The notes below the pieces were generated by a model. It did no database searches and was not told where the DNA came from. It saw only the letters and a list, made by a program, of their open reading frames with translations. The position numbers were made by a program, and so were the translations under genes. This document shows positions 9,170 to 18,017 of a stretch of DNA of 44,926 nt, piece by piece (positions within the stretch are counted from its first letter, which is position 1; each line of letters begins with the position of its first letter). This DNA is from Nostoc sp. LEGE 12450 (GTDB lineage Bacteria; Cyanobacteriota; Cyanobacteriia; Cyanobacteriales; Nostocaceae). Where the stretch lies: NCBI RefSeq assembly GCF_015206895.1, contig NZ_JADEXU010000058.1, forward strand, positions 1-44,926, in the 5' to 3' direction.

Positions 9170-9601
9170 ATGGAAACCGAACAACAGCAACGTGAATCCA
9201 TCAATACTTCAATACCACAAAGTGCGCTAGCACTTGAAGGTGTAGATACAAATTTGCCAAAGTTACCGCCAGCATCTGAACCGAAATCTCAATGGCAGCA
9301 AATTAGCAGACAAGTTTCTCAATTTTTGGAGAAACTACCCGACTACTTAGGTAGCTTTTTTCAAGACTATAAGCAGCCTCTAATAACTGTTGCTTTAATT
9401 TTAGCTGCTATTGTTACAGCAAAGTTAGTGCTAGCACTACTGGATGCAATCAATGATATTCCATTGCTATCACCACTCTTTGAATTAGTTGGAATTGGTT
9501 ATGCCAGTTGGTTTATTTTCCGTTATTTACTAAAGGCTTCAACTCGGCAAGAATTAGCTGATGAAATTCAATCCCTCAAAAATCAATTTGTGGGCGAATA
9601 A
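9170..9601 (+). CDS. CAAD-domain membrane protein (CURT1-like)
   Basis: A 143-residue protein. A polar N-terminus of about 45 residues is followed by a CAAD domain: an amphipathic helix (QWQQISRQVSQFLEKLPDYLGSFFQ), two membrane helices (about 68-90 and 98-118: ITVALILAAIVTAKLVLALLDA and LSPLFELVGIGYASWFIFRYLL) and a C-terminal amphipathic helix (TRQELADEIQSLKNQF). CAAD domains occur in cyanobacterial aminoacyl-tRNA synthetases and in CURT1-type proteins that curve thylakoid membranes. A role in thylakoid shape is inferred from the family. Confidence 0.85.
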   Translation: METEQQQRESINTSIPQSALALEGVDTNLPKLPPASEPKSQWQQISRQVSQFLEKLPDYLGSFFQDYKQPLITVALILAAIVTAKLVLALLDAINDIPLLSPLFELVGIGYASWFIFRYLLKASTRQELADEIQSLKNQFVGE

Positions 9602-9653
9602 ATTTTCTAACCATTCAACTAGTACACTACATTATGGTAGAAGTCTATCTACC

Positions 9654-9687
9654 TTTAAGACAAGGGGCTTAAACTCCTTGTCTTAAA
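9654..9687 (+). terminator. Hairpin downstream of the CAAD gene
   Basis: Perfect 12-bp inverted repeat TTTAAGACAAGG / CCTTGTCTTAAA with a 10-base loop, 52 bases past the stop codon. Strong stem but no T run, so it is a probable transcript-end or RNA-stabilising hairpin. Confidence 0.5.
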
Positions 9688-9871
9688 TAGTAAATGTAAA
9701 CTATTAGTAGTTAACCTCAATTAATCTTAATCTTTTGATACACCGGAAGATAGAGGATGTAATACTCTTTTTAATTTTAAATCACTTCTAAAGATAGTAG
9801 TTCGGAGATAAAAAAAAGCTTAATCTAGTTTTTGAAGTTATTTAATAGATTCTTTTACGAGGACATAAATT

Positions 9872-10279
9872 ATGGCTAATGAAGCAGTTAAGAGAGATAT
9901 AGATTCATCCGATCGCGCTGAAGTAGATACTTATGATCGCGGCATTATTCCAGCCGAAACAGCTGCTCGTAGAGAAAGAGAAGGAGGCAGCTACAAAACA
10001 CTCCCTACAGAAGAAAGGGAAGCAGATGCAGCTACAGATGACCAAACCGATCCAGAAAGTGTACGTACTACTGACGGATACACCGTAGACAAAGAAGGTT
10101 TATTGAACAATTATGCAGTCGAACCGGAAATGTACTACGAAGAACCAGGTGATGCACGCAAACAAGCAGCAGAAGACACGGCAGAACGTGTTGAAGAACT
10201 TGGAGAAGTTAATCAGGATGAAGAAGGCAAGTTGACCGAAAAGGGTGACAAACGCGGTAGAGGCCCAGGAATAATTTAA
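9872..10279 (+). CDS. Small acidic hydrophilic protein of unknown function
   Basis: A 135-residue protein rich in Glu, Asp, Lys and Arg with no hydrophobic stretch and little predicted core. Notable parts are DSSDRAEVDTYDRGIIPAET near the N-terminus, TTDGYTVDKEGLLNNYAVEP in the middle and a Glu-rich tail ending KRGRGPGII. I do not recognise a family. The composition resembles disordered desiccation or stress proteins, and it follows other stress-type genes, but no function can be assigned. ATG 9872 is preceded by ACGAGGAC, an adequate ribosome binding site. Confidence 0.7.
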   Translation: MANEAVKRDIDSSDRAEVDTYDRGIIPAETAARREREGGSYKTLPTEEREADAATDDQTDPESVRTTDGYTVDKEGLLNNYAVEPEMYYEEPGDARKQAAEDTAERVEELGEVNQDEEGKLTEKGDKRGRGPGII

Positions 10280-10338
10280 TTAACAAATATCCTTTTGGTG
10301 GGTGCAATTACACGTAAAAAGGCTAAATAGGCAGTTTG

Positions 10339-10369
10339 TAGAGACGCAATTATAGTAATTGCGTCTCTA
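10339..10369. repeat. GAGACG palindrome, copy 1 (possible terminator)
   Basis: Perfect 14-bp inverted repeat TAGAGACGCAATTA / TAATTGCGTCTCTA with a 3-base loop, followed by TTTATTTATAT. Related GTAGAGACG...CGTCTCTAC palindromes occur at 21592-21620 and inside the MITE-like element at 34217-34317, so this is a dispersed palindrome that may also end transcription 60 bases after the preceding gene. Confidence 0.65.
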
Positions 10370-10570
10370 TTTATTTATATAGCAATACGCTTGGGTTAAC
10401 GCCAAAGCCCTTCAACTGCGTTGGGCTTTGTGCAACCTATCTAGCTCAGTGCAATTGCGTAACTAATTTTACAGGCGACGAAGCCAACTTGTTAAAAGTA
10501 GACTCATCTTTATATCCACACAAATTTTGCTGGATATAAAGTCAGTACCTGATTAAAATAATCTAAAAAT

Positions 10571-11158
10571 ATGGGGCTTTTAATATTTTCTGTTGCTTTA
10601 GTTGCCATTGTTGCTCTAATTATCATTAATGCCTACAACGATTTAGTCAAGTATCGCAACCGTTACAAAAATGCTTACTCTCAAATCGATGTTCAATTAC
10701 AGCGTCGCTATGACTTAATTCCCAACTTAGTGGAAACTGCCAAAGGGTACATGAAGCATGAGCGGGAAACCTTAGAAGCAGTTATTGCGGCTCGGAATTC
10801 TGCAATTAATGCTAGCAGTCGTGCCGCACAAAATCCCGGCGATCCCCAAGCAATGCAACAGTTGGGCAATGCTGAAGGAGCGCTGACGGGTGCGTTAAGT
10901 CGGTTAATGGTACTTTCAGAATCTTATCCAGAATTGAAAGCCGATCGCGCCATGACTCAGGTGATGGAAGAATTATCTTCCACTGAAAACCGGATTGCTT
11001 TTGCACGTCAGGCTTTTAATGACGCGGTGACACTTTACAACACCAAGAGCGAATCTTTCCCCAGCAATCTTGTGGCAAATACTTTTAACTTTACTGTTGC
11101 AGAATTGCTCGCCGAAGCGACTCCAGAAATGAGAAATGCTCCACGCGTGTCTTTTTAG
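10571..11158 (+). CDS. lemA: LemA family protein
   Basis: A 195-residue protein with one N-terminal membrane helix (GLLIFSVALVAIVALIIINAY) and a helical cytoplasmic or lumenal domain bearing family signatures: YRNRYKNAYSQIDVQLQRRYDLIPNLV, ETLEAVIAARN, LSRLMVLSESYPELKAD, LSSTENRIAFARQAFNDAV. LemA proteins are widespread single-pass proteins of unclear biochemistry and are often encoded beside M48 proteases. Here the protease gene starts only 6 bases after the stop codon, indicating an operon. Confidence 0.95.
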   Translation: MGLLIFSVALVAIVALIIINAYNDLVKYRNRYKNAYSQIDVQLQRRYDLIPNLVETAKGYMKHERETLEAVIAARNSAINASSRAAQNPGDPQAMQQLGNAEGALTGALSRLMVLSESYPELKADRAMTQVMEELSSTENRIAFARQAFNDAVTLYNTKSESFPSNLVANTFNFTVAELLAEATPEMRNAPRVSF

Positions 11159-11164
11159 GTATCT

Positions 11165-13096
11165 ATGAATTTCTTTGAACATCAGGATCGGGCACGCCAA
11201 AACACGCAACAATTAATTGGGTTATTTTCCCTGTCGATCGCAGTCATGATTATGGCGATTTACATTGCCACTTTATTTCTGTTCCGTATGGCTCCCCGTG
11301 TTTGGTGGCATCCAGGGATATTTCTCTACGTGGCTGGGATTACAATAATTGCGATCGCAGTGGGAAGTCTCTATAAAATTGCCTGTCTCCGTCAAGGAGG
11401 AAGCGTCATAGCTCAGGAGTTGGGGGGAAGACTGTTACTCCCAGATATGGCAGATGAACAAGGGCAGCAACTATTAAATATAGTCGAGGAAATGGCGATC
11501 GCTTCTGGTATTTCTGTCCCAGAAGTTTATCTCCTGGAAAGAGAAACCGGCATTAATGCCTTTGCTGCCGGATTTACGCCCAATGATGCTGTAATTGGTG
11601 TTACCCGTGGGACTTTACAACACCTGAACCGAGATGAGCTACAAGGAGTCATCGGCCACGAATTCAGCCACATTCTTAATGGAGATATGCGGCTAAATTT
11701 GCGTTTAGTGGGACTCTTGCACGGGATTTTGTTCATTTATTTAACCGGAGAATTGTTGTGGCGCATTCGCGATAGCTTCCGTTTAGGAAAGGAAGATAAG
11801 GGTTTACCTATCTGGGCTTTTGGTTTAGCACTAATGGCAATTGGCGGTATCGGATTACTGTGTGGACGGCTGATTAAAGCCGCCGTTTCTCGCCAACGCG
11901 AATTTCTTGCAGATGCTTCGGCTGTACAGTTCACTCGCAACCCAAACGGACTTAACGGAGTCTTCCAAAAACTCCAACAGATGGATTCACGCTTGATTTC
12001 GCCTGGTGCAGAAGCCGCTAGCCACATGTTTTTTGGCAATGCGCTCAACCCCTCTTTCTGGGACAATATGTTTTCTACCCATCCACCTCTAGCAGAACGT
12101 ATCCGTCGCGTTGGGGGTTTGAACGTCAGCAATTTGCCAGCAATGCCATCTCGCAATCAAATGCGTTCCCCTTCCCAGGAATCTCTAACAATGGGCTTTG
12201 CTGGTGGTTCCAATGCCATGCCAGAACAGGTTGTAAACCAAGTTGGAAGCGTTACACCAGAGCATTTTGCCCATGCTCAAGCGCTGTTATCGCAGTTACC
12301 AGAATCCCTACGCTTGGGTGTACGGGAGCAGGAAAGTGCAATGGCGATCGCTTTAGCCCTAGCGTTAGATACAGAAAATATCGAGATCCAAGAACGTCAA
12401 ATTGCTTGGTTACGCGAGGTACAGCCTGCTGAGTTGGTAGACAAAACTCTGGAATTGAGTAGCGAAATTAGCCAGTTAGATGCCAAAATTCGCTTACCAC
12501 TTGTGGATTTGGCAGTACCCGTATTGCGCCAAAATTCTGCCAAAGAATGCCAAAGACTATGCAAATGTGTCCACGGTTTAGCTGTAGCCACCGGAAGCTT
12601 ATCGCTGTGGCATTTTGTGTTGCAGTTAATACTGTGGCATCGCCTCCAACCTAGTATAAATCCTGCATCTACAACAACAGTAGAATACACCTCCATAGAA
12701 CAGATTTGGCTAGATAGTCTGTTAGTACTGTCCGTAATTGCCCGCGTTGGACACTCTCAACCCGATGTGTCCACCGAAGACATCGCCTATGCTTTTCGTT
12801 CTGGGGTTTTTCGGCTTCCCAAAGCCGCAGAACAAGAAAAACCAGACACGCCACCAAGCTGTAATTTTACTGAACTTAAGAAGAGTATTGAACGCCTCCG
12901 CCTTGCCAGCCCCAAACTCAAACAAGCTATTGTAGATGCCTGCGCTCACACGGTACTATTAGATAACAAGGTTACACAGTCCGAAGCAGATTTGCTCAGA
13001 GCGATCGCTATGACGCTAGACTGTCCCATCCCCCCATTTTTAAACCCTCAGCGTGGCATTTCAAAACAGAAACAATCTTCTCCGAAGGGAAGTTAA
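11165..13096 (+). CDS. M48 (HtpX/Ste24-type) membrane metalloprotease with C-terminal extension
   Basis: A 643-residue protease. Two membrane helices near residues 15-42 and 52-72 precede the zinc site HEFSH (165-169), with the third ligand Glu246 in REFLADASAV; another hydrophobic pair lies at 180-235. Residues beyond about 330 form a long cytoplasmic extension. Its last part (about 575-630: LKQAIVDACAHTVLLDNKVTQSEADLLRAIA) resembles a TerB-like helical module. HtpX is usually near 290 residues, so this is the long form. It is translationally close-coupled to lemA. The likely role is quality control of membrane proteins; the substrate is unknown. Confidence 0.9.
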   Translation: MNFFEHQDRARQNTQQLIGLFSLSIAVMIMAIYIATLFLFRMAPRVWWHPGIFLYVAGITIIAIAVGSLYKIACLRQGGSVIAQELGGRLLLPDMADEQGQQLLNIVEEMAIASGISVPEVYLLERETGINAFAAGFTPNDAVIGVTRGTLQHLNRDELQGVIGHEFSHILNGDMRLNLRLVGLLHGILFIYLTGELLWRIRDSFRLGKEDKGLPIWAFGLALMAIGGIGLLCGRLIKAAVSRQREFLADASAVQFTRNPNGLNGVFQKLQQMDSRLISPGAEAASHMFFGNALNPSFWDNMFSTHPPLAERIRRVGGLNVSNLPAMPSRNQMRSPSQESLTMGFAGGSNAMPEQVVNQVGSVTPEHFAHAQALLSQLPESLRLGVREQESAMAIALALALDTENIEIQERQIAWLREVQPAELVDKTLELSSEISQLDAKIRLPLVDLAVPVLRQNSAKECQRLCKCVHGLAVATGSLSLWHFVLQLILWHRLQPSINPASTTTVEYTSIEQIWLDSLLVLSVIARVGHSQPDVSTEDIAYAFRSGVFRLPKAAEQEKPDTPPSCNFTELKKSIERLRLASPKLKQAIVDACAHTVLLDNKVTQSEADLLRAIAMTLDCPIPPFLNPQRGISKQKQSSPKGS

Positions 13097-13133
13097 TGTA
13101 ACGAGTGAGACACAGTTATTTCTAACTAAACAA

Positions 13134-13157
13134 AAAAGTCCGCAAAAACGGACTTTT
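13134..13157 (+). terminator. Intrinsic terminator of the lemA-protease operon
   Basis: 9-bp stem AAAAGTCCG / CGGACTTTT with a 6-base loop (CAAAAA), 37 bases past the protease stop codon, with T-rich sequence following (CTATTATTCTTTTT). Good rho-independent terminator. Confidence 0.85.
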
Positions 13158-13678
13158 CTATTATTCTTTTTATAGCTAGAAATAGCTGCTTAACAGGAAA
13201 ATAACCCGTTGCATTATCATTACATTTACCAAAAAGGGGAAAAGGGGAAAGGAAAGGATAAAGAACTTTTCCCCACAAGGTATAAAGCCCCTATTTTTAA
13301 ATAGGTCGAATAAAAAAGAAGATTTTTAAGACACGTAGTGCGATAAAAATCAGTGTCGATATTTGAAACCCCTGATTTTAAGTCGCTAGTTCCCTTTCTC
13401 CTTTCCCCCTTTCCCTTTCTTCATAAGCAATTGATTTATTTTCGATCTCATTTTTTCTTGGCGTTATTCTCTACGAGACGCTGCACGTTGGCGATTCGTT
13501 CATTTTCACAACTCAAATAGGATTGCTATCTTGGCAAAAGAGTATCATATTGTACAAAAACTCTTGGCATTGCCTAGAAGTATTAACTTGCTTAAAAAGT
13601 TTAGACAAAATGCCAGCATTCTAGAAATTTGATTGCTATATTAGATTAAATAACTATTCTGGCAAGGATTAAAAAGCT
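13158..13678. other. Gene-free gap with inverted purine/pyrimidine tracts
   Basis: No gene seen. Purine-rich heptamer-like runs (AAAGGGGAAAAGGGG, about 13230-13258) face a pyrimidine-rich run (CCTTTCCCCCTTTCCCTTTC, about 13399-13418), giving a loose inverted pair around 140 bases of AT-rich sequence. This looks like decayed short-tandem-repeat material. The right part should hold the promoter of the next gene. Confidence 0.5.
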
Positions 13679-14398
13679 GTGCGGGATGATTTACAGGGCT
13701 TGGAAATTAGTCAGGATGAACTGCAAAAGCTGACTAATTTACCTGTCAATGATCAACTTTTAATCATTACAAATCCTCTCAAAAATTTTGCAAAACTATA
13801 CATTCGAAAAATTAAAAGTTCGGAAGGAGCGACTGTAGTTTTTATTGGGTTTGCTACATTTGTTTTTGGCTATCTTTTATTTGATATAATTCTAAAAATA
13901 TTTGTGTCATGGCTAGCAATTCCATCCTGGATAGTATTAATTATTTTAAGTCTTTGGGTTGGCGGTCTTACGCAAACCATCTTATATTTAATCTGGAAAA
14001 GGAGAAGTAAAATTGTCAAGCTCAATATGACAAACTCTCTCCAAATCCTGTTAAATGATGTTGAAAGATATAATACTGTAATTAGAGCAATACATATCAA
14101 TGACCAAATAGAAGAAGCTGGTAATCCAGAAGTGCTGATAAAAGAAAGAGAGAGTGTTCTCGCAGCGCTTAATCTGACTAAAGCTGATTTAGTTCGCGCT
14201 TTGAAGACAGAAAGGATTTTGAGAGAAAATAAGAGCTTTATCCTTAGTAATACAGAACTATTCGTCAACAATTTAGCAACTTTAACAGCCATGCAAGTAA
14301 ATGAACAGGCTACTGAGCATGGAAGGTTGCTTAATGAAGCCTTACAGATTGCATTAGATGTACAACACGAAATGAAACGATTACAGACTCAGGGTTAA
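13679..14398 (+). CDS. Two-helix membrane protein of unknown function
   Basis: A 239-residue protein, family not recognised. The N-terminal 40 residues are polar; two membrane helices follow (about 50-75, ATVVFIGFATFVFGYLLFDI, and about 78-105, WIVLIILSLWVGGLTQTILYLIW). Beyond them is a long helical, probably cytoplasmic coiled region (NDVERYNTVIRAIHINDQIEEA ... LRENKSFILSNTELFVNNLATL). The start is GTG at 13679, with AAGGA about 10 bases upstream. It stands alone between repeat-rich gaps. Confidence 0.72.
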   Translation: MRDDLQGLEISQDELQKLTNLPVNDQLLIITNPLKNFAKLYIRKIKSSEGATVVFIGFATFVFGYLLFDIILKIFVSWLAIPSWIVLIILSLWVGGLTQTILYLIWKRRSKIVKLNMTNSLQILLNDVERYNTVIRAIHINDQIEEAGNPEVLIKERESVLAALNLTKADLVRALKTERILRENKSFILSNTELFVNNLATLTAMQVNEQATEHGRLLNEALQIALDVQHEMKRLQTQG

Positions 14399-14427
14399 AA
14401 TAATTTGTAATGACTCTCGCTACAAGA

Positions 14428-14478
14428 CGCTGTGCGAACTCGCTACGCTAACGTAATAACGTTCGTTCGCGAACAGCG
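14428..14478. repeat. Imperfect inverted repeat downstream of the membrane protein gene
   Basis: Arms CGCTGTGCGAAC and GTTCGCGAACAGCG flank a 25-base centre that itself contains AACGTAATAACGTT. The right arm carries two extra bases. The composition (CGCTACGC, GTTCGCG) is typical of dispersed Nostoc palindromes. It may end the preceding transcript. Confidence 0.55.
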
Positions 14479-14684
14479 TATGCAGACAAGGCTCAGTAAC
14501 GTAATTCGTAATCGAAAAATAGGTCAGACTAAGGAACCTCTTCTGATAACCCAATTATGGATGGAGATTTAGACCTCAACTGTAACTTAATTACCAATTG
14601 TTCGTAGCTTTTTCCATAATCCTTCCCACGGTAGCGATCCCCGGTCTAACATAAAGAATATCAAGAAAGTGATCGCTTATCGGC

Positions 14685-15452
14685 ATGGACTGGAAAGAAG
14701 TCAGAGGTAACTGGGTAATCATTCCCCGAAATCCCATAGGTATCATCCATTTTTTAGGAGGTGCATTTGTCGCCACTGCACCACACATCACTTATCGCTG
14801 GTTACTCGAACAACTGGCAAGCAAAGGCTATGTTGTAATTGCTACGCCTTTTGTCAATACATTGGATCATACAGCGATCGCAAAATCCGTGTTGTTAAAC
14901 TTTGACCGCACCTTGGAACGATTACATGATTCTGGAGCATTACGCAAGCTTTACTTCCCCATCTATGGTCTTGGACACAGTATGGGCTGTAAACTTCACT
15001 TGCTAATTGGTAGCCTCTTTAAAGTAGAACGTGCAGGCAATATTTTAATATCCTTCAACAACTACGCCGCTAAAGAAGCTATTCCCCTAGTAGAACAGTT
15101 CAATTCTACTTTGAAAATCGAGTTTACTCCCTCACCGTTGGAAACTAACAAGCTTGTCCAAGAGCGTTACACTATCCGACGTAATTTATTAATAAAGTTT
15201 AGTAATGACACCATTGACCAATCAGCAGCTTTAACCAAAATATTACAAGAACGCTTTGATGACATGGTGACAGCACAAACGTTACCAGGAAATCATACAA
15301 CGCCTTTAGGTCAAGATATTAAATGGCAAACTGGAACGTCTTTTACCCCCTTTGATGCATTAGGGCAATGGTTCAAGCAAGAAGCATACCGCGACTTGAA
15401 CCAGTTAAGAAGTTCTATCCTGTTGTGGATGAATCCTCTTGCACCTCCATAA
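14685..15452 (+). CDS. DUF1350 family protein (alpha/beta-hydrolase-like)
   Basis: A 255-residue protein that matches the DUF1350 family shared by cyanobacteria and plastids: WVIIPRNPIGIIHFLGGAFV near the start, TYRWLLEQLASKGYVVIATPF, and a nucleophile-elbow-like GLGHSMGCKLHLLI around residues 101-114. FTPSPLETNKLV and LPGNHTTPLGQD (with a candidate catalytic His) follow. The fold predicts a serine hydrolase, but no substrate is known for the family. No signal peptide. Monocistronic. Confidence 0.85.
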   Translation: MDWKEVRGNWVIIPRNPIGIIHFLGGAFVATAPHITYRWLLEQLASKGYVVIATPFVNTLDHTAIAKSVLLNFDRTLERLHDSGALRKLYFPIYGLGHSMGCKLHLLIGSLFKVERAGNILISFNNYAAKEAIPLVEQFNSTLKIEFTPSPLETNKLVQERYTIRRNLLIKFSNDTIDQSAALTKILQERFDDMVTAQTLPGNHTTPLGQDIKWQTGTSFTPFDALGQWFKQEAYRDLNQLRSSILLWMNPLAPP

Positions 15453-15856
15453 TGTTTTATGACTGTCAAAAAGTCATAATTCGACTGGTAAATATAGAAA
15501 AATTCTAGATAAATTAACTAATGTAATAATATTGACATTAGTTAATAGTAGGAGCTTTCAGCTTTTTCTTCTTCACGAGAGGCTATGCGAACAAAGTAGG
15601 TCTAAAACCCTTACAGCAAACTTTGAATTATTTACGCTGTCCTACTTATTAATACAGAAATACAGCAGGTTGCAACTAAGTACATAATTTAGAACTAAAA
15701 ATCAGATATAAAGAGTTTCTGCCTCTCACATTAAAACCCTTAGCTTTGTACTTCATGAAAAAGAAAACTGTTTTATTAGTAAAAAATTAACTCACATTAT
15801 ATTTTTATTTTCTATCTTTGCAGCAAATTATTAATGAGCCTTTCTGAGAAAATCCT
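15453..15856. other. Gene-free upstream region of the PP2C response regulator
   Basis: AT-rich sequence without a credible reading frame, hairpin or known motif. It should contain the promoter of the gene starting at 15857. Confidence 0.45.
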
Positions 15857-16993
15857 ATGTTTCAAATACTAATAATTGATGATGATTATTCCATAAAAAT
15901 ACTTTTGAAAAGGATGTTGGAAAAACAGGGTTATGAAGTAGTTACTGCTAGTAGTGGCGAGGAAGGAATAGAAAAAGCGCTAGCTTACCATCCAGCACTA
16001 ATTATTTGTGATTGGATTATGCCGGGGTTGACTGGTCTGGAAGTCTGCCAGCGTATTAAGACAGATCCCAGATTTTTCACCACATTCTTTATTTTATTAA
16101 CATCCTTAGATTCAGTTGCCGATTGCGTCAAAGGTCTAGATGCTGGTGCTGATGATTTTATTTCCAAACCTATCGAGCATAATGAATTACAAGCGCGGGT
16201 AAGAGCGGGGTTACGCCTGCATCAGTTGAGTAGAGATTTGCAGGCTCAAAAGTTGCTTTTAGAATCAGAAATGTCAGAAGCAGCAGAATATGTGCGATCG
16301 CTGCTGCCTTTTCCTATGACTGAACCTTTCAATATAAATTTCCGATTTATTCCCTCGCGGCAACTCGGTGGTGACTGTTTCGATTACTATTGGCTTGATG
16401 ACGATTATCTAGCAATTTATTTACTCGATACTGCCGGACATGGACTCAAAGCTACTCTTCCCTCAGTTTCAGTGCTGAATCTGCTGCGTTCTCGTGCGCT
16501 AAAAAGTTTAAATTATTATCAACCTAGTGATGTTTTGAAGGCTTTGAATGATACCTTCCAGATGAATTATCAAAATGACAAATACTTTACGATTTGGTAC
16601 GGAGTTTACAATCGAATCAACCGCCAATTAGTTTATTCTAGTGCAGGCCATCCGCCAGCAGTTTTAATAACTGGTTTATCTCCGAGAAAGTCTGATGTTC
16701 AACTCTTGAAAACCCCCGGTATGCCAGTTGGGATGTTTCCAGAAGCAAAATATGTTGATGGGGTTTACAATATTGAAAAATTCAGTAGCCTTTACATTTT
16801 TAGTGATGGCGCTTATGAAATCACTAAATCAGATGGCACTCTTTGGAGTTTGGATGCTTTTATTCAGCTACTAGTTAGCTTACAAAATCCTGTTGATTGC
16901 CAACTCGATCACGTACTGAGTTATTTAATCGCTCTGAACTCCAAAGATGCTTTTGATGATGACTTATCTATTTTACAAATTAAGTTTGATTAA
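15857..16993 (+). CDS. Response regulator with PP2C-type (RsbU/SpoIIE) phosphatase output
   Basis: A 378-residue protein. The receiver domain (1-125) has acidic cluster 8-10, phosphoacceptor Asp52 in IICDWIMPG, Thr87 region LLTSLD and the Lys of FISKP. After a helical linker (about 125-155) comes the PP2C/SpoIIE domain, with QLGGDCFDYYWLDDD, LLDTAGHGLKATLPS and the late metal-binding acidic run DAFDDDLSILQI. Such proteins dephosphorylate STAS anti-sigma-factor antagonists once their receiver is phosphorylated. The neighbouring convergent gene encodes exactly such a STAS protein, a likely substrate by context. The cognate histidine kinase is not adjacent. Confidence 0.93.
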   Translation: MFQILIIDDDYSIKILLKRMLEKQGYEVVTASSGEEGIEKALAYHPALIICDWIMPGLTGLEVCQRIKTDPRFFTTFFILLTSLDSVADCVKGLDAGADDFISKPIEHNELQARVRAGLRLHQLSRDLQAQKLLLESEMSEAAEYVRSLLPFPMTEPFNINFRFIPSRQLGGDCFDYYWLDDDYLAIYLLDTAGHGLKATLPSVSVLNLLRSRALKSLNYYQPSDVLKALNDTFQMNYQNDKYFTIWYGVYNRINRQLVYSSAGHPPAVLITGLSPRKSDVQLLKTPGMPVGMFPEAKYVDGVYNIEKFSSLYIFSDGAYEITKSDGTLWSLDAFIQLLVSLQNPVDCQLDHVLSYLIALNSKDAFDDDLSILQIKFD

Positions 16994-17320
16994 TTACGTA
17001 TTTGATACTAAAACCTGATTAAATGCGTCTTGGCTAGGGAATATTTCAAATACTTTATCCATATTAGTAAGTTCAAATAATATCCTTACTTGCTCATTAA
17101 TTGAGCAGAGAACAAGCTTAGTATTTGCTGCCCGCAAGGTTTTAAAAGCTAACACTAAAGCTCCTAAACCTGAACTATCCATAAATATTACATCTTTAAA
17201 ATCCACTAACACAATTTTCGCACCACTTTCTAAAATATCAGTGATATTTTGTCGAAATTCTTGTGAAGTTGTGGCATTTAAATTACCACTGAGCTTAATA
17301 ACTTTTACTTGTTCTCTCAT
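16994..17320 (-). CDS. STAS-domain anti-sigma factor antagonist
   Basis: A 108-residue single STAS domain: VIKLSGNLNATTSQEFRQ, then KIVLVDFKDVIFMDSSGLG with the conserved phosphorylatable Ser (Ser50, second of DSSG), and a helix with LVLAFKTLRAANTKLVLCS. This is the SpoIIAA/RsbV class, which binds a serine-kinase anti-sigma factor when unphosphorylated. Its stop codon (TTA at 16994-16996 on the plus strand) touches the stop codon of the PP2C response regulator, leaving no intergenic base, so the 3' transcript ends must overlap. No RsbW-like kinase is in the window. Confidence 0.92.
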   Translation of the reverse strand: MREQVKVIKLSGNLNATTSQEFRQNITDILESGAKIVLVDFKDVIFMDSSGLGALVLAFKTLRAANTKLVLCSINEQVRILFELTNMDKVFEIFPSQDAFNQVLVSNT

Positions 17321-17976
17321 AATTATGTCACGCTTATTTGTGTAAATGATGCTCTGATGCCACTATTTTCGCTATTATATACCCATCATAGAGCATTTAA
17401 AAATGCTTTCAAAACTAAATCTAACATTAAAAATTGAGTAATCATTGATAATTAATCTGTATCGATGAAGATTCATTATAAATATTTAAATATGAGGTTT
17501 TTGTAATTTTAAAAAAAATACTAGCTTAATTAAGTATATTTTTTCTACTACGAACAGATTAACTATAAATAACAAGATTGATAAGTTGGCATGATAAAAC
17601 TCATGTATGTTTAGTTGTGTAAAAACATTGGAATAACCAATTTTCAAGCTGTTCGCTGATTTTATGTTTTATCACAGATGTAGATTTTTAACGCCAATTT
17701 ACTTCCATCCCATTGATGTAGCTATCTACTGATCTACAAGCTGAAGTTATGACTTTTCAGATTATTTCCCAAATATTTTTTTATTTATGTTCGATTACTT
17801 ACATTATGGAAATAATTTATCTCTGGAATGCCGCTCTAGAGCTAAAAATTTCGGTTTCAACAGCGCCAAGTAAGCTTAAACCTACACCAAGGCTTTAACA
17901 GAACTTCTCAGAGGCGATCGCTTCTGCCATTTTAGTATTCCCAATATCTGTTATTTTTCAACAGACAACACAAAAA
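17321..17976. other. Long gene-free AT-rich gap
   Basis: Upstream region of the STAS gene. I found no reading frame with a ribosome binding site, no tRNA and no repeat of note other than a HIP1 octamer near 17915. Its length (about 650 bases) would allow an unannotated small RNA, but nothing in the sequence specifically indicates one. Confidence 0.4.
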
Positions 17977-18006
17977 GTAAAGAGTTATGAATTTATAACT
18001 CTTTAC
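17977..18006 (-). terminator. Intrinsic terminator of the HTH-GrpE gene
   Basis: Perfect 12-bp inverted repeat GTAAAGAGTTAT / ATAACTCTTTAC with a 6-base loop, followed on the minus strand by TTTTTG. It lies 11 bases past the stop codon at 18018. Confidence 0.88.
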
Positions 18007-18017
18007 CCCTAACTCTC

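Noticed and set aside
12397..12696. 99-codon antisense frame within the M48 protease gene
   Set aside because: Fully inside a long coding region in the opposite direction; composition is that of a shadow frame.
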